From NCBI GenBank assembly GCA_016789365.1, contig JAEURH010000025.1, forward strand, positions 1-40,356: a stretch of 40,356 nt of DNA, in the 5' to 3' direction. Source of the DNA: Anaerolineales bacterium. GTDB lineage: Bacteria > Chloroflexota > Anaerolineae > Anaerolineales > Villigracilaceae. The translations under genes and the position numbers were made by a program. Under the pieces are notes generated by a model. The model saw only the letters and a list, made by a program, of their open reading frames with translations, was not told the origin of the DNA and ran no database searches. Position 1 is the stretch's first letter; every line of letters starts with the position of its first letter. Below are positions 1 to 7,624 of the stretch, piece by piece.

Positions 1-17
1 TAGAACTTTCCAGCCAA

Positions 18-1178
18 ATGGAATTAGAACATGCAGAAGAAACTCGTAACCCCGTTGGTCGAGTAGATGCGAGTGACAACGAGCATCGTATCGAGACCAA
101 ACCTTCATGTTTCACACCTAAAGAGAAACGCGCCGCATTCGCCCACCCTGCTCAACTGCCCAATGGAAAAAATATTGTTTTACTAAAAACATTATTATCG
201 TCCGCATGTGAACGTGATTGCTATTATTGTCCATTCAGAGCAGGTAGAGATTTTCGGCGGGCAACCTTCAAGCCAGACGAGTTCGCAAATTTATTCGGCA
301 AAATGTATCAGCGAGGATTGGTTGAGGGTGTATTCCTCAGTTCAGGCATAGCAGGAGGCGGAGTCCGAACTCAAGATAAACTTTTAGATACAGCAGAAAT
401 CTTGCGTAAAAAACAAAACTTCCGCGGCTATCTTCATCTAAAACTAATGCCAGGTTCTGAAAAAGACCAAGTCTTTCGCGCCATGCAATTGGCTGATAGG
501 CTTTCGGTCAATTTGGAAGCGCCGAACACCGAGCGGCTTGCAAAACTTGCGCCGCATAAAATTTTTATTGAAGAGTTAATGCGCCCGCTTCGTTTCATTG
601 AAGAAATTCGCCGTAACGAACCTGCTTATAAATTTTGGAATGGGAAATATCCATCGGCTGTGACGCAGTTTGTAGCAGGCGGCGCCGACGAAAGTGATTT
701 GGAATTATTAACCACAACGCATTGGCTGATAAAAAATATTCGCCTGCAACGTGCTTATTATTCTGCGTTTCATCCCATCCACGATACGCCGCTTGAAAAT
801 AAACCTGCTGTGAACCCCATGCGTGAACATCGTTTGTATCAAGCTTCATTTTTATTACGTGATTATGATTTTGATTTAGAAGATTTACCTTTTACATCTG
901 ATGAAAACCTTCCGCTTCACTCTGACCCGAAACTTGCGTGGGCAAACCTCAACTTGATTCACTCCCCCATCGAAATCAACACGGCTGATAAACATCAATT
1001 AATTAAAATTCCAGGCATCGGGCTCAAAGGCGCAGAAATTATTTTGAATGCCAGAAGAACGAATAAAATCAATTCATTATCTGCATTGAAGAAACTTCAC
1101 ATCCTCGCCGACAAAGCCGCGCCGTTTATTTTATTAAACGGAAAAAAACCAACAACACAACTTACAATGTCATTTTGA
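18..1178 (+). CDS. Radical SAM protein with C-terminal helix-hairpin-helix
   Basis: This is a radical S-adenosylmethionine enzyme of the group often labelled putative DNA modification/repair protein; its substrate is not known. The iron-sulfur motif C-x3-C-x2-C is visible at C64, C68 and C71 (ACERDCYYC), followed by a conserved PFRAGR stretch. Residues about 320-345 form a helix-hairpin-helix with INTADKHQLIKIPGIG, a fold that usually contacts DNA. Such HhH radical SAM proteins have been linked to nucleic-acid metabolism, but that role is inference here. The reading frame is open upstream of the first ATG to the window edge, so the true start may lie outside. Residues 13-27 are encoded by a dispersed hairpin repeat that also occurs just after the gene, so the N-terminus is unusual. 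A terminator follows at 1283-1310. Confidence 0.8.
   Translation: MELEHAEETRNPVGRVDASDNEHRIETKPSCFTPKEKRAAFAHPAQLPNGKNIVLLKTLLSSACERDCYYCPFRAGRDFRRATFKPDEFANLFGKMYQRGLVEGVFLSSGIAGGGVRTQDKLLDTAEILRKKQNFRGYLHLKLMPGSEKDQVFRAMQLADRLSVNLEAPNTERLAKLAPHKIFIEELMRPLRFIEEIRRNEPAYKFWNGKYPSAVTQFVAGGADESDLELLTTTHWLIKNIRLQRAYYSAFHPIHDTPLENKPAVNPMREHRLYQASFLLRDYDFDLEDLPFTSDENLPLHSDPKLAWANLNLIHSPIEINTADKHQLIKIPGIGLKGAEIILNARRTNKINSLSALKKLHILADKAAPFILLNGKKPTTQLTMSF
55..100. repeat. Dispersed hairpin repeat, copy 1 (inside a CDS)
   Basis: A 46-base imperfect palindrome that begins TTGGTCGAGTAGATG and ends TATCGAGACCAA. It is nearly the same as the copy at 1204-1249, with the same length and the same ends. It lies in frame within the 5' part of the radical SAM gene. 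Confidence 0.75.
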
Positions 1179-1203
1179 TACACGGCATTGCAAGAAAAAC
1201 TCG

Positions 1204-1249
1204 TTGGTCGAGTAGATGTGGGCAAGAGCGAACATTGTATCGAGACCAA
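1204..1249. repeat. Dispersed hairpin repeat, copy 2
   Basis: Second copy of the TTGGTCGAGTAGATG...TATCGAGACCAA element, located 26 bases after the radical SAM stop codon. The two copies have identical 15-base left ends and 12-base right ends and differ mainly in the middle. Confidence 0.75.
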
Positions 1250-1282
1250 CGTAACGAAACAATCTCTAATGATTTTATTTTC

Positions 1283-1310
1283 AAAACATCATTGATGATG
1301 TTTTTTATTT
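1283..1310 (+). terminator. Intrinsic terminator after the radical SAM gene
   Basis: AAAACATCA pairs with TGATGTTTT around a TTGA loop, followed by a T-rich run. It is the only strong terminator between the radical SAM gene and the SET gene. Confidence 0.6.
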
Positions 1311-1352
1311 AATTCATCAATCTTAAAATATTAAATAATATTCATTTAACTC

Positions 1353-1380
1353 TTGTAATTTAATTTATTATGGCTATACT
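1353..1380 (+). promoter_or_regulatory. Possible promoter for the SET-domain gene
   Basis: TTGTAA (1353-1358) and TATACT (1375-1380) with a 16-base spacer lie in a very AT-rich stretch. The REP-like block at 1394-1494 would then fall in the 5' untranslated region. This is read by eye only. Confidence 0.3.
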
Positions 1381-1393
1381 AATAAAAAGATTA

Positions 1394-1494
1394 TGTCATT
1401 GCGAGGAGTAACGCTTGCGTTACGACAAAGCAATCTCAAACGCTGGTTAAAATATTTTCATCCAGAGATTGCTTCGCTTCACTATACAATGACA
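1394..1494. repeat. REP-like palindromic repeat pair
   Basis: Starts with TGTCATTGCGAGGAG...GACAAAGCAATCTC and ends with the inverted form GAGATTGCTTCG...CAATGACA, so the whole block can fold back on itself. Related units occur at 8699-8740, 8804-8875 and 9474-9558. The 1179-1518 gap otherwise holds only the copy-2 hairpin, a terminator and a possible promoter. Confidence 0.8.
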
Positions 1495-1518
1495 AATTAC
1501 TGAATAGGAGAATTGATT

Positions 1519-2001
1519 ATGACAACTATGGAAACACTTGCAATCAAAACTGAAAATAAATTCAGAACATTGGTTACAAAACAAGCCTATAAAAAAGGTG
1601 AAGTGATTTGTTCAATGCCAAGTGAAAACATCACTGACAAACCGAATCGCTTTACAGTACAAATCGCAAGAAATAAACATACCCACGTCGGCAAACTTGC
1701 GGCATTGAATCATTCATGTAGCCCCAACGTGATTTTGGATACAGATAAAATGCAAGTCGTTGCTTGCAAAGATATTGAAAAGGGTGAAGACCTTTATTTC
1801 TTCTACCCTTCCACTGAATGGGAAATGGACGCACCTTTCATTTGTTTATGTGGCGCATCAAATTGTATTCATGTCGTTGCTGGTGCTCGTTTCCTTCCAT
1901 TATCTACGTTAGAGAATCATTATCTCAATCCCCACATCCGTGATTTGATGATTGAGTTGTTGAAGAATACAAAATTGCATTTGAAGAATTTGAAAGGTTA
2001 A
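1519..2001 (+). CDS. Small SET-domain protein (putative lysine methyltransferase)
   Basis: A 160-residue SET-domain protein. The hallmark N-H-S-C-S-P-N motif is at residues 64-70 (SAM binding and catalysis), and GEDLYFFYP at 89-97 matches the second SET motif, in which a Tyr or Phe lines the lysine channel. Cysteines at 109, 111 and 116 resemble a post-SET zinc site. The family normally transfers methyl groups from SAM to protein lysines; the bacterial target is unknown. An in-frame TTG exists at 1513, but ATG 1519 has GGAG eight bases upstream and is preferred. The gene stands alone between a REP-like block and a strong terminator. Alternatively it could be a SET-fold protein with little activity, because the second motif has Phe-Phe-Tyr rather than the usual I-x-Y. 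Confidence 0.75.
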   Translation: MTTMETLAIKTENKFRTLVTKQAYKKGEVICSMPSENITDKPNRFTVQIARNKHTHVGKLAALNHSCSPNVILDTDKMQVVACKDIEKGEDLYFFYPSTEWEMDAPFICLCGASNCIHVVAGARFLPLSTLENHYLNPHIRDLMIELLKNTKLHLKNLKG

Positions 2002-2010
2002 GTTTTAGAA

Positions 2011-2045
2011 GAAATAGCAGGTAAATTACCTGCTATTTCTTTGTT
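2011..2045 (+). terminator. Intrinsic terminator after the SET gene
   Basis: GAAATAGCAGGT (2011-2022) pairs perfectly with ACCTGCTATTTC (2028-2039), followed by a T-rich tail. It starts ten bases after the SET stop codon. Confidence 0.85.
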
Positions 2046-2057
2046 TTCATAAAATCC

Positions 2058-2087
2058 TTGACACATCCCCCGCGCAGGGAGTAAACT
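2058..2087 (+). promoter_or_regulatory. Promoter of the ABC exporter leader
   Basis: A perfect -35 box TTGACA (2058-2063) and TAAACT (2082-2087) are separated by 18 bases. Transcription would start near 2094, a little upstream of the leader ORF's ribosome binding site. Confidence 0.65.
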
Positions 2088-2130
2088 CAACCCACTGCAA
2101 GAAAAATCTCAAGAAAGGAGCGCACGCGAA

Positions 2131-2205
2131 ATGGCAATGACACTCAAATTACGCACCAACATCGATTTCGGATTTGTCCCTCTTCGTGCGCCTATAGACC
2201 GTTAG
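2131..2205 (+). CDS. 24-residue leader peptide upstream of the ABC exporter
   Basis: A short ORF starting ATG GCA ATG ACA and ending CCT ATA GAC CGT TAG. It has a very good ribosome binding site (AAAGGAG, 2114-2120, 10 bases upstream) and its own sigma-70-like promoter. The peptide starts MAMTLKLRTN and ends RAPIDR. It is too short to be an enzyme and is followed within 25 bases by a strong terminator, then the exporter start. This arrangement matches leader peptides that sense ribosome-stalling antibiotics, such as BmrB ahead of BmrCD in Bacillus subtilis. The last codons (2187-2200) can pair with the 5' arm of the terminator, so ribosome position on this ORF would choose between termination and read-through. 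The role is inferred from layout, not from peptide similarity. Confidence 0.65.
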   Translation: MAMTLKLRTNIDFGFVPLRAPIDR

Positions 2206-2242
2206 GTCTTTGTTATCCCTTATTTATTCGGGCTGTGGCGCA
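2187..2242 (+). promoter_or_regulatory. Predicted antiterminator helix
   Basis: TGCGCC (2187-2192) pairs perfectly with GGCGCA (2237-2242). After a one-base bulge, ATAG (2194-2197) pairs with CTGT (2233-2236, one G-T wobble). This helix would destroy the left arm of the terminator at 2231-2259. Its 5' strand lies in the last codons of the leader ORF and would be covered by a ribosome finishing translation. Confidence 0.5.
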
Positions 2243-2259
2243 ATCGTCACAGCCTTTTT
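2231..2259 (+). terminator. Intrinsic terminator / attenuator before the ABC exporter
   Basis: GGCTGTGGCG (2231-2240) pairs with CGTCACAGCC (2245-2254, one G-T pair) around a CAAT loop, followed by TTTTT. It lies between the leader ORF and the ABC start codon at 2283, which is where an attenuator is expected. Confidence 0.8.
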
Positions 2260-2282
2260 GTTTAATATCTTTTGGAGAAAGC

Positions 2283-4112
2283 ATGAACAACACAAACTAT
2301 TTTGACTTTCGTGATTCGCTACATGAAAACCGCCTCGTGGGCTTATGGCGCATGATGACTGATTTTCGCGTTTCATATCTCGCCGCTACGTTTGCACTTG
2401 CAATCTCGGCGCTTGCAAAAACATCTGTTTATCTTTTGCTCAGGCTTTTTGCAGATGATATCCTCATCGGGGGCAGGCAACTTGGCTCTTCACTTACACA
2501 AACCTTTCTTTTAATTGGTTTGGGCTTTGTGTTGCTGGCTTTCATTGAAGGTGGCTTTGCATTTCTTTCTGGACGTTTAGCCGCCTACACTGCTGAAGGT
2601 ATCACCCGCCGTTTGCGAGATTTTCTCTTCGACCATATTCAACGATTAAGTTTTTCGTATCACAGCCAAACCCCAACAGGTGATTTGATTGAACGCGTCA
2701 CATCTGATGTGGATGCGCTTCGCCGCTTCTTTTCTGAACAAGCAATTGGAGTAGGACGCATCGTCTTGCTCTTCTTCATCAACTGGATTGCGATTCTTTA
2801 CATTGACCTAAAACTGGGTCTGCTCTCCGTCATTGTGATTCCGCTCATGCTTTGGGTGTCGTTATGGTTCTTCAAAAAAGTGACCAAAGCCTATGAAGAA
2901 TATCAAGCGCAAGAAGCAGTGCTTTCTACTACCTTGCAAGAAAACTTAACAGGCGTGAGAGTTGTCAAAGCCTTTGCTAGGCAAGGCTACGAAAAAGATA
3001 AATTTGAAAAAGACAATTGGGCAAAATTTTTGAAAGGCAAAATTTTGTTACTCATGCACTCACTCTTTTGGCCCCTTTCAGATATTGCGCTTGGTGCCCA
3101 AATGTTGTTTGGATACATCTACGGCGCCTTTATGGCAATCAATGGCGAAATATCTATTGGTGATTATGTCGCTTATGTCGGTTTGGTAGTCTGGCTGATT
3201 TTCCCAATCCGCAATTTAGGCAGGACAATTGTACAAACATCAACAGGCATGGTTTCGTATGCACGTCTGATGGAAATCACAAAGCAGGAGCGAGAACCTT
3301 TGACCGATGGCAAGATACAGCCCACAGGTCCAGTACGAGGCGAGATTGAATTCAAAGATGTCTCGTTTATCTATTCAGACGGCACAAAGCACGTCATCAA
3401 AAATGTTTCGTTTCATATCAAGCCAGGGCAATCCATTGCATTGTTAGGGTCAACAGGTTCAGGGAAAACATCGCTGGTGAATCTTTTGCCGCGCTTTCAC
3501 GATTACACGGATGGGAGCATTTTGCTAGATGGTGTTGAATTGAAAGATTACCCGCGCAAATATTTGCGTGAACAAATTGGCATTGTGCAACAAGAACCGT
3601 TTTTGTTCAGTCGTTCGATTCGTGAAAATATTTTATATGGTGTTGGAAGAACCGTTTCGCAAGAAGAAATTGAATCTGCCGCCAAAGCCGCCGCCATCCA
3701 TGATGTGATTTTGAGTTTCCCTGATGGTTATAAAACCATTGTTGGTGAAAAAGGTGTCACACTTTCTGGTGGACAAAAACAACGCGTAACGATTGCCCGC
3801 ACGATTTTGAAAAATCCGCGCATTTTAATTTTGGATGATTCAACTTCGGCAATTGATACAGAAACCGAAGCCGCCATTCGCAAAGCACTAGATGATTTGA
3901 TGGAAAACCGCACAACTTTCATTATTGCACATCGCATTCAATCTGTGATGAAAGCCGACATCATTCTGGTATTAGATAAAGGTGAAGTGATTCAAAAAGG
4001 AAATCATAATGAGTTACTTCAACAATCTAATGGCATGTATCGCAAGGTCTATGATATTCAAACCAGAATTGACGAAGAACTTGCGCAGGAAATTATGAAA
4101 TCAGAATTATGA
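2283..4112 (+). CDS. ABC exporter half-transporter, degenerate-site subunit
   Basis: A 609-residue half-transporter with an N-terminal six-helix ABC exporter domain and a C-terminal ATPase domain. Walker A (GSTGSGKTS, about 389-397), a canonical LSGGQ signature (about 492) and Walker B ILILDDST are visible. In Walker B the usual catalytic Glu is Asp (DD instead of DE). This marks the subunit that supplies the inactive nucleotide site in heterodimeric multidrug exporters such as TM287/288 and BmrCD. The likely partner is encoded at 4581. An in-frame GTG at 2235 would give 16 more residues but lies inside the terminator; ATG 2283 with GGAG five bases upstream is preferred. The substrate is unknown; the attenuator upstream hints at a translation-targeting drug. 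The C-terminal codons overlap an AT-rich inverted repeat. Confidence 0.9.
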   Translation: MNNTNYFDFRDSLHENRLVGLWRMMTDFRVSYLAATFALAISALAKTSVYLLLRLFADDILIGGRQLGSSLTQTFLLIGLGFVLLAFIEGGFAFLSGRLAAYTAEGITRRLRDFLFDHIQRLSFSYHSQTPTGDLIERVTSDVDALRRFFSEQAIGVGRIVLLFFINWIAILYIDLKLGLLSVIVIPLMLWVSLWFFKKVTKAYEEYQAQEAVLSTTLQENLTGVRVVKAFARQGYEKDKFEKDNWAKFLKGKILLLMHSLFWPLSDIALGAQMLFGYIYGAFMAINGEISIGDYVAYVGLVVWLIFPIRNLGRTIVQTSTGMVSYARLMEITKQEREPLTDGKIQPTGPVRGEIEFKDVSFIYSDGTKHVIKNVSFHIKPGQSIALLGSTGSGKTSLVNLLPRFHDYTDGSILLDGVELKDYPRKYLREQIGIVQQEPFLFSRSIRENILYGVGRTVSQEEIESAAKAAAIHDVILSFPDGYKTIVGEKGVTLSGGQKQRVTIARTILKNPRILILDDSTSAIDTETEAAIRKALDDLMENRTTFIIAHRIQSVMKADIILVLDKGEVIQKGNHNELLQQSNGMYRKVYDIQTRIDEELAQEIMKSEL

Positions 4113-4120
4113 ATTATGAA
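4104..4120. repeat. Left AT-rich inverted repeat flanking the four-helix gene
   Basis: GAATTATGAATTATGAA is close to the reverse complement of TTCATAATTC-type units at 4538-4569. The pair brackets the four-helix-bundle gene. Confidence 0.5.
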
Positions 4121-4131
4121 AGGAATCAGCC

Positions 4132-4500
4132 ATGAATGAAGTAAAGAATGATTTACGAGAGCGAACAACAGAATTTGCATTGAGAATCGTGAAGTTATAT
4201 CAAAGTTTGCCAAAGTCAACTGAATCACAAGTTTTAGGCAAGCAAGTTTTACGTTCTGGTACTTCAGTTGGCGCACAATTTCGTGAAAGCCAACGAGCAA
4301 AATCTGATGCTGATTTCATTAATAAATTAGAAGGGGTTTTGCAAGAAGCCGATGAAACCGCCTTTTGGCTTGAGTTAATTGTAAGAGCAGGTATTATGCC
4401 CGCCAAAAGGCTCGAACCTCTTCGCAAAGAAATAGATGAAATTATTGCCATCTTAACAACAATTGTCACAAAAGTTAAAAAGCGAATAGGAAAACTATAA
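4132..4500 (+). CDS. Four-helix-bundle protein (S23/IVP-like)
   Basis: A 122-residue helical protein of the four-helix-bundle family first seen in 23S rRNA intervening sequences. Typical features are LRERTTEFALRIVKLYQSLP near the start, the QVLRSGTSVGAQFRE core (about residues 40-55), and a long C-terminal helical pair ending in KRIGKL. The biochemical role of free-standing members is unclear; they bind nucleic acid in some systems, such as the Avd accessory protein of diversity-generating retroelements. No reverse transcriptase or template repeat is present here. The gene interrupts an ABC heterodimer operon and is flanked by AT-rich inverted repeats, so it looks inserted. Translation starts at ATG 4132, with AAGG about ten bases upstream. 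Confidence 0.85.
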   Translation: MNEVKNDLRERTTEFALRIVKLYQSLPKSTESQVLGKQVLRSGTSVGAQFRESQRAKSDADFINKLEGVLQEADETAFWLELIVRAGIMPAKRLEPLRKEIDEIIAILTTIVTKVKKRIGKL

Positions 4501-4537
4501 AAAACGATTTAGGAATTTGTTGTATGAAACTTGAACT

Positions 4538-4569
4538 TTCATAATTCAAAATTCATACTTCATAATTTT
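4538..4569. repeat. Right AT-rich inverted repeat flanking the four-helix gene
   Basis: Contains TTCATAATTC, AAATTCATAC and TTCATAATTT in tandem. It is inverted relative to 4104-4120 and lies just before the ribosome binding site of the second ABC gene. Confidence 0.5.
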
Positions 4570-4580
4570 ACGGAGTAACT

Positions 4581-6470
4581 ATGTCCGAAGAACTTATTGA
4601 ACTCGAAGAAGAAGAATATACCTCTGAACTAACAGCCCCTGTATTCAAAAGAATTATGGGCGTATTAAAGCCGCACTGGAAATGGGTTGTGGGATTCTTA
4701 ATTACGATTGGTCTCACATCCGCATTTGATGCGTATTTCACATATCTCAACAAACAAATGATTGACCAAGGTATTGCGCTCGGAAATAAAGATGTTTTGA
4801 TTCGCATTGCCTGGATTTACGGCTCGTTTATCTTATTGCAATGTATTTTTATCTTCACCTTTATTTACTTGGCAGGTGTTTTAGGTGAGCGTGTGCAATA
4901 TGATTTGAGAAAAATGTTATTCAATCATTTGCAAGAACTTTCGCTCTCGTACTATGCTCAAAATGCGGTCGGAAGATTAATCGCGCGTGTCACATCGGAT
5001 ACAGGTCGTGTATCTGACCTTGTCACTTGGGGCATTGTAGATAGCACTTGGGCGGTGATGAACATTATTACGTCACTGACTTTTATGGCAATCATCAATT
5101 GGAAGTTGGCTTTAATTGTCTCTGCTATCATCCCAATTATGATTTATGTCGCTACCAAATTTCAAAAATATATTTTGGTAGAGTTTCGTCAGAGTCGCCG
5201 TGCCAACAGCAAAATTACAGGCGCATATAATGAAAACATTCAAGGCGTGCGCGTGGTCAAAGCGCTTGGGCGTGAAGATGAAAACTTAGTTGAATTTCAA
5301 CAACTCACTACAACAATGTATCGTGCTTCATATCGCGCGGCTTGGCTTTCGGCGCTTTTCCTACCCACTGTACAAATCATTGCCGCAATTGCGTTGGGTG
5401 CCATCGTTTGGTATGGTGGTGTGCAAATTCAGTTTGGCGGAATTACAATTGGTGGTATTCAAGCCTTCGTTGCCTATCTTACCTTTATGATGTGGCCCGT
5501 ACAAGATTTGGCGCGCGTCTATGCAGAAATGCAACATTCAATTGCATCGGCTGAAAGAATTTTCAAGTTAGCAGACACACCGCCCGATGTTCACAACAAA
5601 CCGAATGCCATCCCAGCCCAAACATTGATGGGTAAGATTGAATTTGAGCATGTGGATTTTTATTATGAAGATAGAAAACCAGTTTTGACTGATTTCACGC
5701 TGACAGTGAATGCTGGCGAGATGGTCGCTCTTGTCGGTCCGACAGGTGGTGGCAAATCAACCATCGTTAATCTACTCTGCCGCTTTTACGAGCCTCAAAA
5801 AGGCGTTATTAAAATCAACGGCATAGATTATACAGATTACACTTTGGAATCGATTCATTCCAAAATTGGGATTGTTCTGCAAACACCACATTTATTCTCT
5901 GGTACAGTGCGCGAGAACATTCGTTATGGAAGATTATCTGCTACCGATGAACAAGTAGAAGAAGCCGCCAAAATTGCTGGCGCACATGATTTCATTGTCA
6001 CATTAGAAAAAAGTTATGAGCACAACGTCGGTGAAAGCGGGAATCTACTTTCAGTTGGGCAGAAACAATTAATTAGTCTAGCAAGAGCCGTGCTTGCCAA
6101 ACCAGAATTATTTATCATGGACGAAGCGACATCAAGTGTAGATACGCTCACGGAGTCATTAATCCAAAAAGGGATGGAAGCCTTGATGAAAGGTCGTACA
6201 TCTTTTGTGATTGCACATCGTTTATCAACGATTCGTCGTGCTAATCGAATTTTGGTCATTGAAGATGGCAAGATTGCTGAACAAGGTACACATGCCGAGT
6301 TATTAAAATTACGAGGACATTACTATCGTTTATATACTCAGCAATTCCGCCACGAGTTGGAAGTGCAATATGGCGTGGCAGAAGAAAGTGATTCAAATGA
6401 AAGAGAAAATGTAACTGCTGACTCGCTGATGGTGAAAAGAGAAAAAGGTGAGGCGGTCGCGGCGGATTAA
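4581..6470 (+). CDS. ABC exporter half-transporter, catalytic-site subunit
   Basis: A 629-residue half-transporter with six membrane helices and a C-terminal ATPase. Walker A is GPTGGGKST (about 387-395), Walker B is FIMDEATSS with the catalytic Glu kept, and the switch His is in FVIAHRLS. The signature is LSVGQ instead of LSGGQ. Together with the Asp in the first subunit's Walker B, this assigns both defects to the same composite nucleotide site, as expected for an asymmetric heterodimeric exporter. Residues 1-25 are very acidic (EELIELEEEE). A hydrophilic charged tail of about 45 residues follows the ATPase. ATG 4581 has GGAG five bases upstream. A strong terminator follows, closing the exporter unit. 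Confidence 0.9.
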   Translation: MSEELIELEEEEYTSELTAPVFKRIMGVLKPHWKWVVGFLITIGLTSAFDAYFTYLNKQMIDQGIALGNKDVLIRIAWIYGSFILLQCIFIFTFIYLAGVLGERVQYDLRKMLFNHLQELSLSYYAQNAVGRLIARVTSDTGRVSDLVTWGIVDSTWAVMNIITSLTFMAIINWKLALIVSAIIPIMIYVATKFQKYILVEFRQSRRANSKITGAYNENIQGVRVVKALGREDENLVEFQQLTTTMYRASYRAAWLSALFLPTVQIIAAIALGAIVWYGGVQIQFGGITIGGIQAFVAYLTFMMWPVQDLARVYAEMQHSIASAERIFKLADTPPDVHNKPNAIPAQTLMGKIEFEHVDFYYEDRKPVLTDFTLTVNAGEMVALVGPTGGGKSTIVNLLCRFYEPQKGVIKINGIDYTDYTLESIHSKIGIVLQTPHLFSGTVRENIRYGRLSATDEQVEEAAKIAGAHDFIVTLEKSYEHNVGESGNLLSVGQKQLISLARAVLAKPELFIMDEATSSVDTLTESLIQKGMEALMKGRTSFVIAHRLSTIRRANRILVIEDGKIAEQGTHAELLKLRGHYYRLYTQQFRHELEVQYGVAEESDSNERENVTADSLMVKREKGEAVAAD

Positions 6471-6478
6471 GTAAACTA

Positions 6479-6519
6479 GGTGACATTCACTTTCGCGAAG
6501 CGGGTGAATGTCACCTTTT
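6479..6519 (+). terminator. Intrinsic terminator after the ABC exporter
   Basis: GGTGACATTCAC (6479-6490) pairs perfectly with GTGAATGTCACC (6504-6515), followed by TTTTA. Confidence 0.85.
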
Positions 6520-7596
6520 AGTATAATTTGCATAAGAACTTTTACATTTGATTTTAAATATTTACCCTTCGGCGGCACTAGACAACTTCCCAACCAACCC
6601 ACTAGCGGACTCACCGACTACGGTTACACAGGCCAACGCAACTTGGATGAAGACATTGGCTTGATGGACTACAAGGCAAGATTTTACTCACCCGTGCTGA
6701 ACAGGTTTATTCAGCCTGATTCGATTGTGCCGAATCCTTATAATCCACAAATGTTTAATAGATTCAGTTATGTAGGAAACAATCCAATTAACTTTAATGA
6801 CCCAACAGGGCATTGTGGATCTAGTTTTACGCTTACTGGTATGATAAATGGTACATCTGGTAGTGGCGGGATTTGTTTAGGACAAAACAGCAAAAATTCA
6901 GGCGGTTCATTTAATGGGCTTGTTATAAATAGTGGTGGTTCTGTTACTATTTCAAGCATATCACCTAATAATAACAACAACCAATCCACACCTAATTCGA
7001 CTATTCCATCAGTGATAAGGTTGCCAGAAGTGCCAGAATTACCAGAGTGTAATATTGTGTGTGATGCACCTGCTTTACCCTATGCTGGCCCCACAAATTC
7101 TGGTGGGAGTTCTAATATAACACCAGATTTTCTTGGTCTATGGTTTGATACATCTGCTAATTGGATAGATAACTCAGTTTTCCTTTTCGATCATGGAGTA
7201 AACGGTCGTGGAAGATATCCATTTCGGCTTCTTAATAGTTTTACATTTAATCCAGGCTTAGAAGCAGGCATTGCCATTTCGGCACAACTAATTGCTGATA
7301 GCAATAATAACCTTTCGCCATATCAACGAATAGCTCGAGCTGGACTTAGCGGAGCGCAGGCAGTTGTAGTCGACCTCGTAACACTACCATTTATTTATGC
7401 CACGACTGCTGCTGGTGCGGGAATTGGAGCTCCTATAGATTCTCCATTTTTACCGTTTGGGGAAGGTATTGGAGCAGTAACTGGCTATGTCGTTGGTTCA
7501 GCAGCTTATAATACTGTAGCAAATCAGTATATAGATAATTATATTATGCCAAGTGTGTATTCCAATTTAGGTTTATATGATCCAAACGGAAATTAG
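6508..7596 (+). CDS. Orphan RHS-repeat core tip with variable C-terminal domain
   Basis: The first about 100 residues are the conserved RHS-associated core: YLPFGGTRQLP, YGYTGQRNLDEDIGLMDYKARFYSP (quoted in part as GYTGQRN and YKARFYSP), FIQPDSIVPNP and NPINFNDPTGH. All of the long YD-repeat body normally upstream is missing, so this is a displaced tip or a 5'-truncated remnant. After the core comes an unrelated, Gly/Ser/Asn-rich linker and a C-terminal domain of about 200 residues that I do not recognise; in RHS proteins this place holds a polymorphic toxin. The listed ATG lies inside the preceding terminator hairpin, so the start is doubtful and expression is uncertain. The next gene is a small membrane protein that could be the cognate immunity protein. 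Confidence 0.6.
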   Translation: MSPFSIICIRTFTFDFKYLPFGGTRQLPNQPTSGLTDYGYTGQRNLDEDIGLMDYKARFYSPVLNRFIQPDSIVPNPYNPQMFNRFSYVGNNPINFNDPTGHCGSSFTLTGMINGTSGSGGICLGQNSKNSGGSFNGLVINSGGSVTISSISPNNNNNQSTPNSTIPSVIRLPEVPELPECNIVCDAPALPYAGPTNSGGSSNITPDFLGLWFDTSANWIDNSVFLFDHGVNGRGRYPFRLLNSFTFNPGLEAGIAISAQLIADSNNNLSPYQRIARAGLSGAQAVVVDLVTLPFIYATTAAGAGIGAPIDSPFLPFGEGIGAVTGYVVGSAAYNTVANQYIDNYIMPSVYSNLGLYDPNGN

Positions 7597-7624
7597 TCTA
7601 TTATTGATAAAGATAGGATTTTAT

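Noticed and set aside
2235-2282. GTG start giving the first ABC protein 16 more residues
   Set aside because: It lies inside the terminator stem and has no ribosome site; ATG 2283 has GGAG five bases upstream and a natural exporter N-terminus.
4132-4500. Avd accessory gene of a diversity-generating retroelement
   Set aside because: The fold is related, but no reverse transcriptase, template repeat or variable gene lies nearby.
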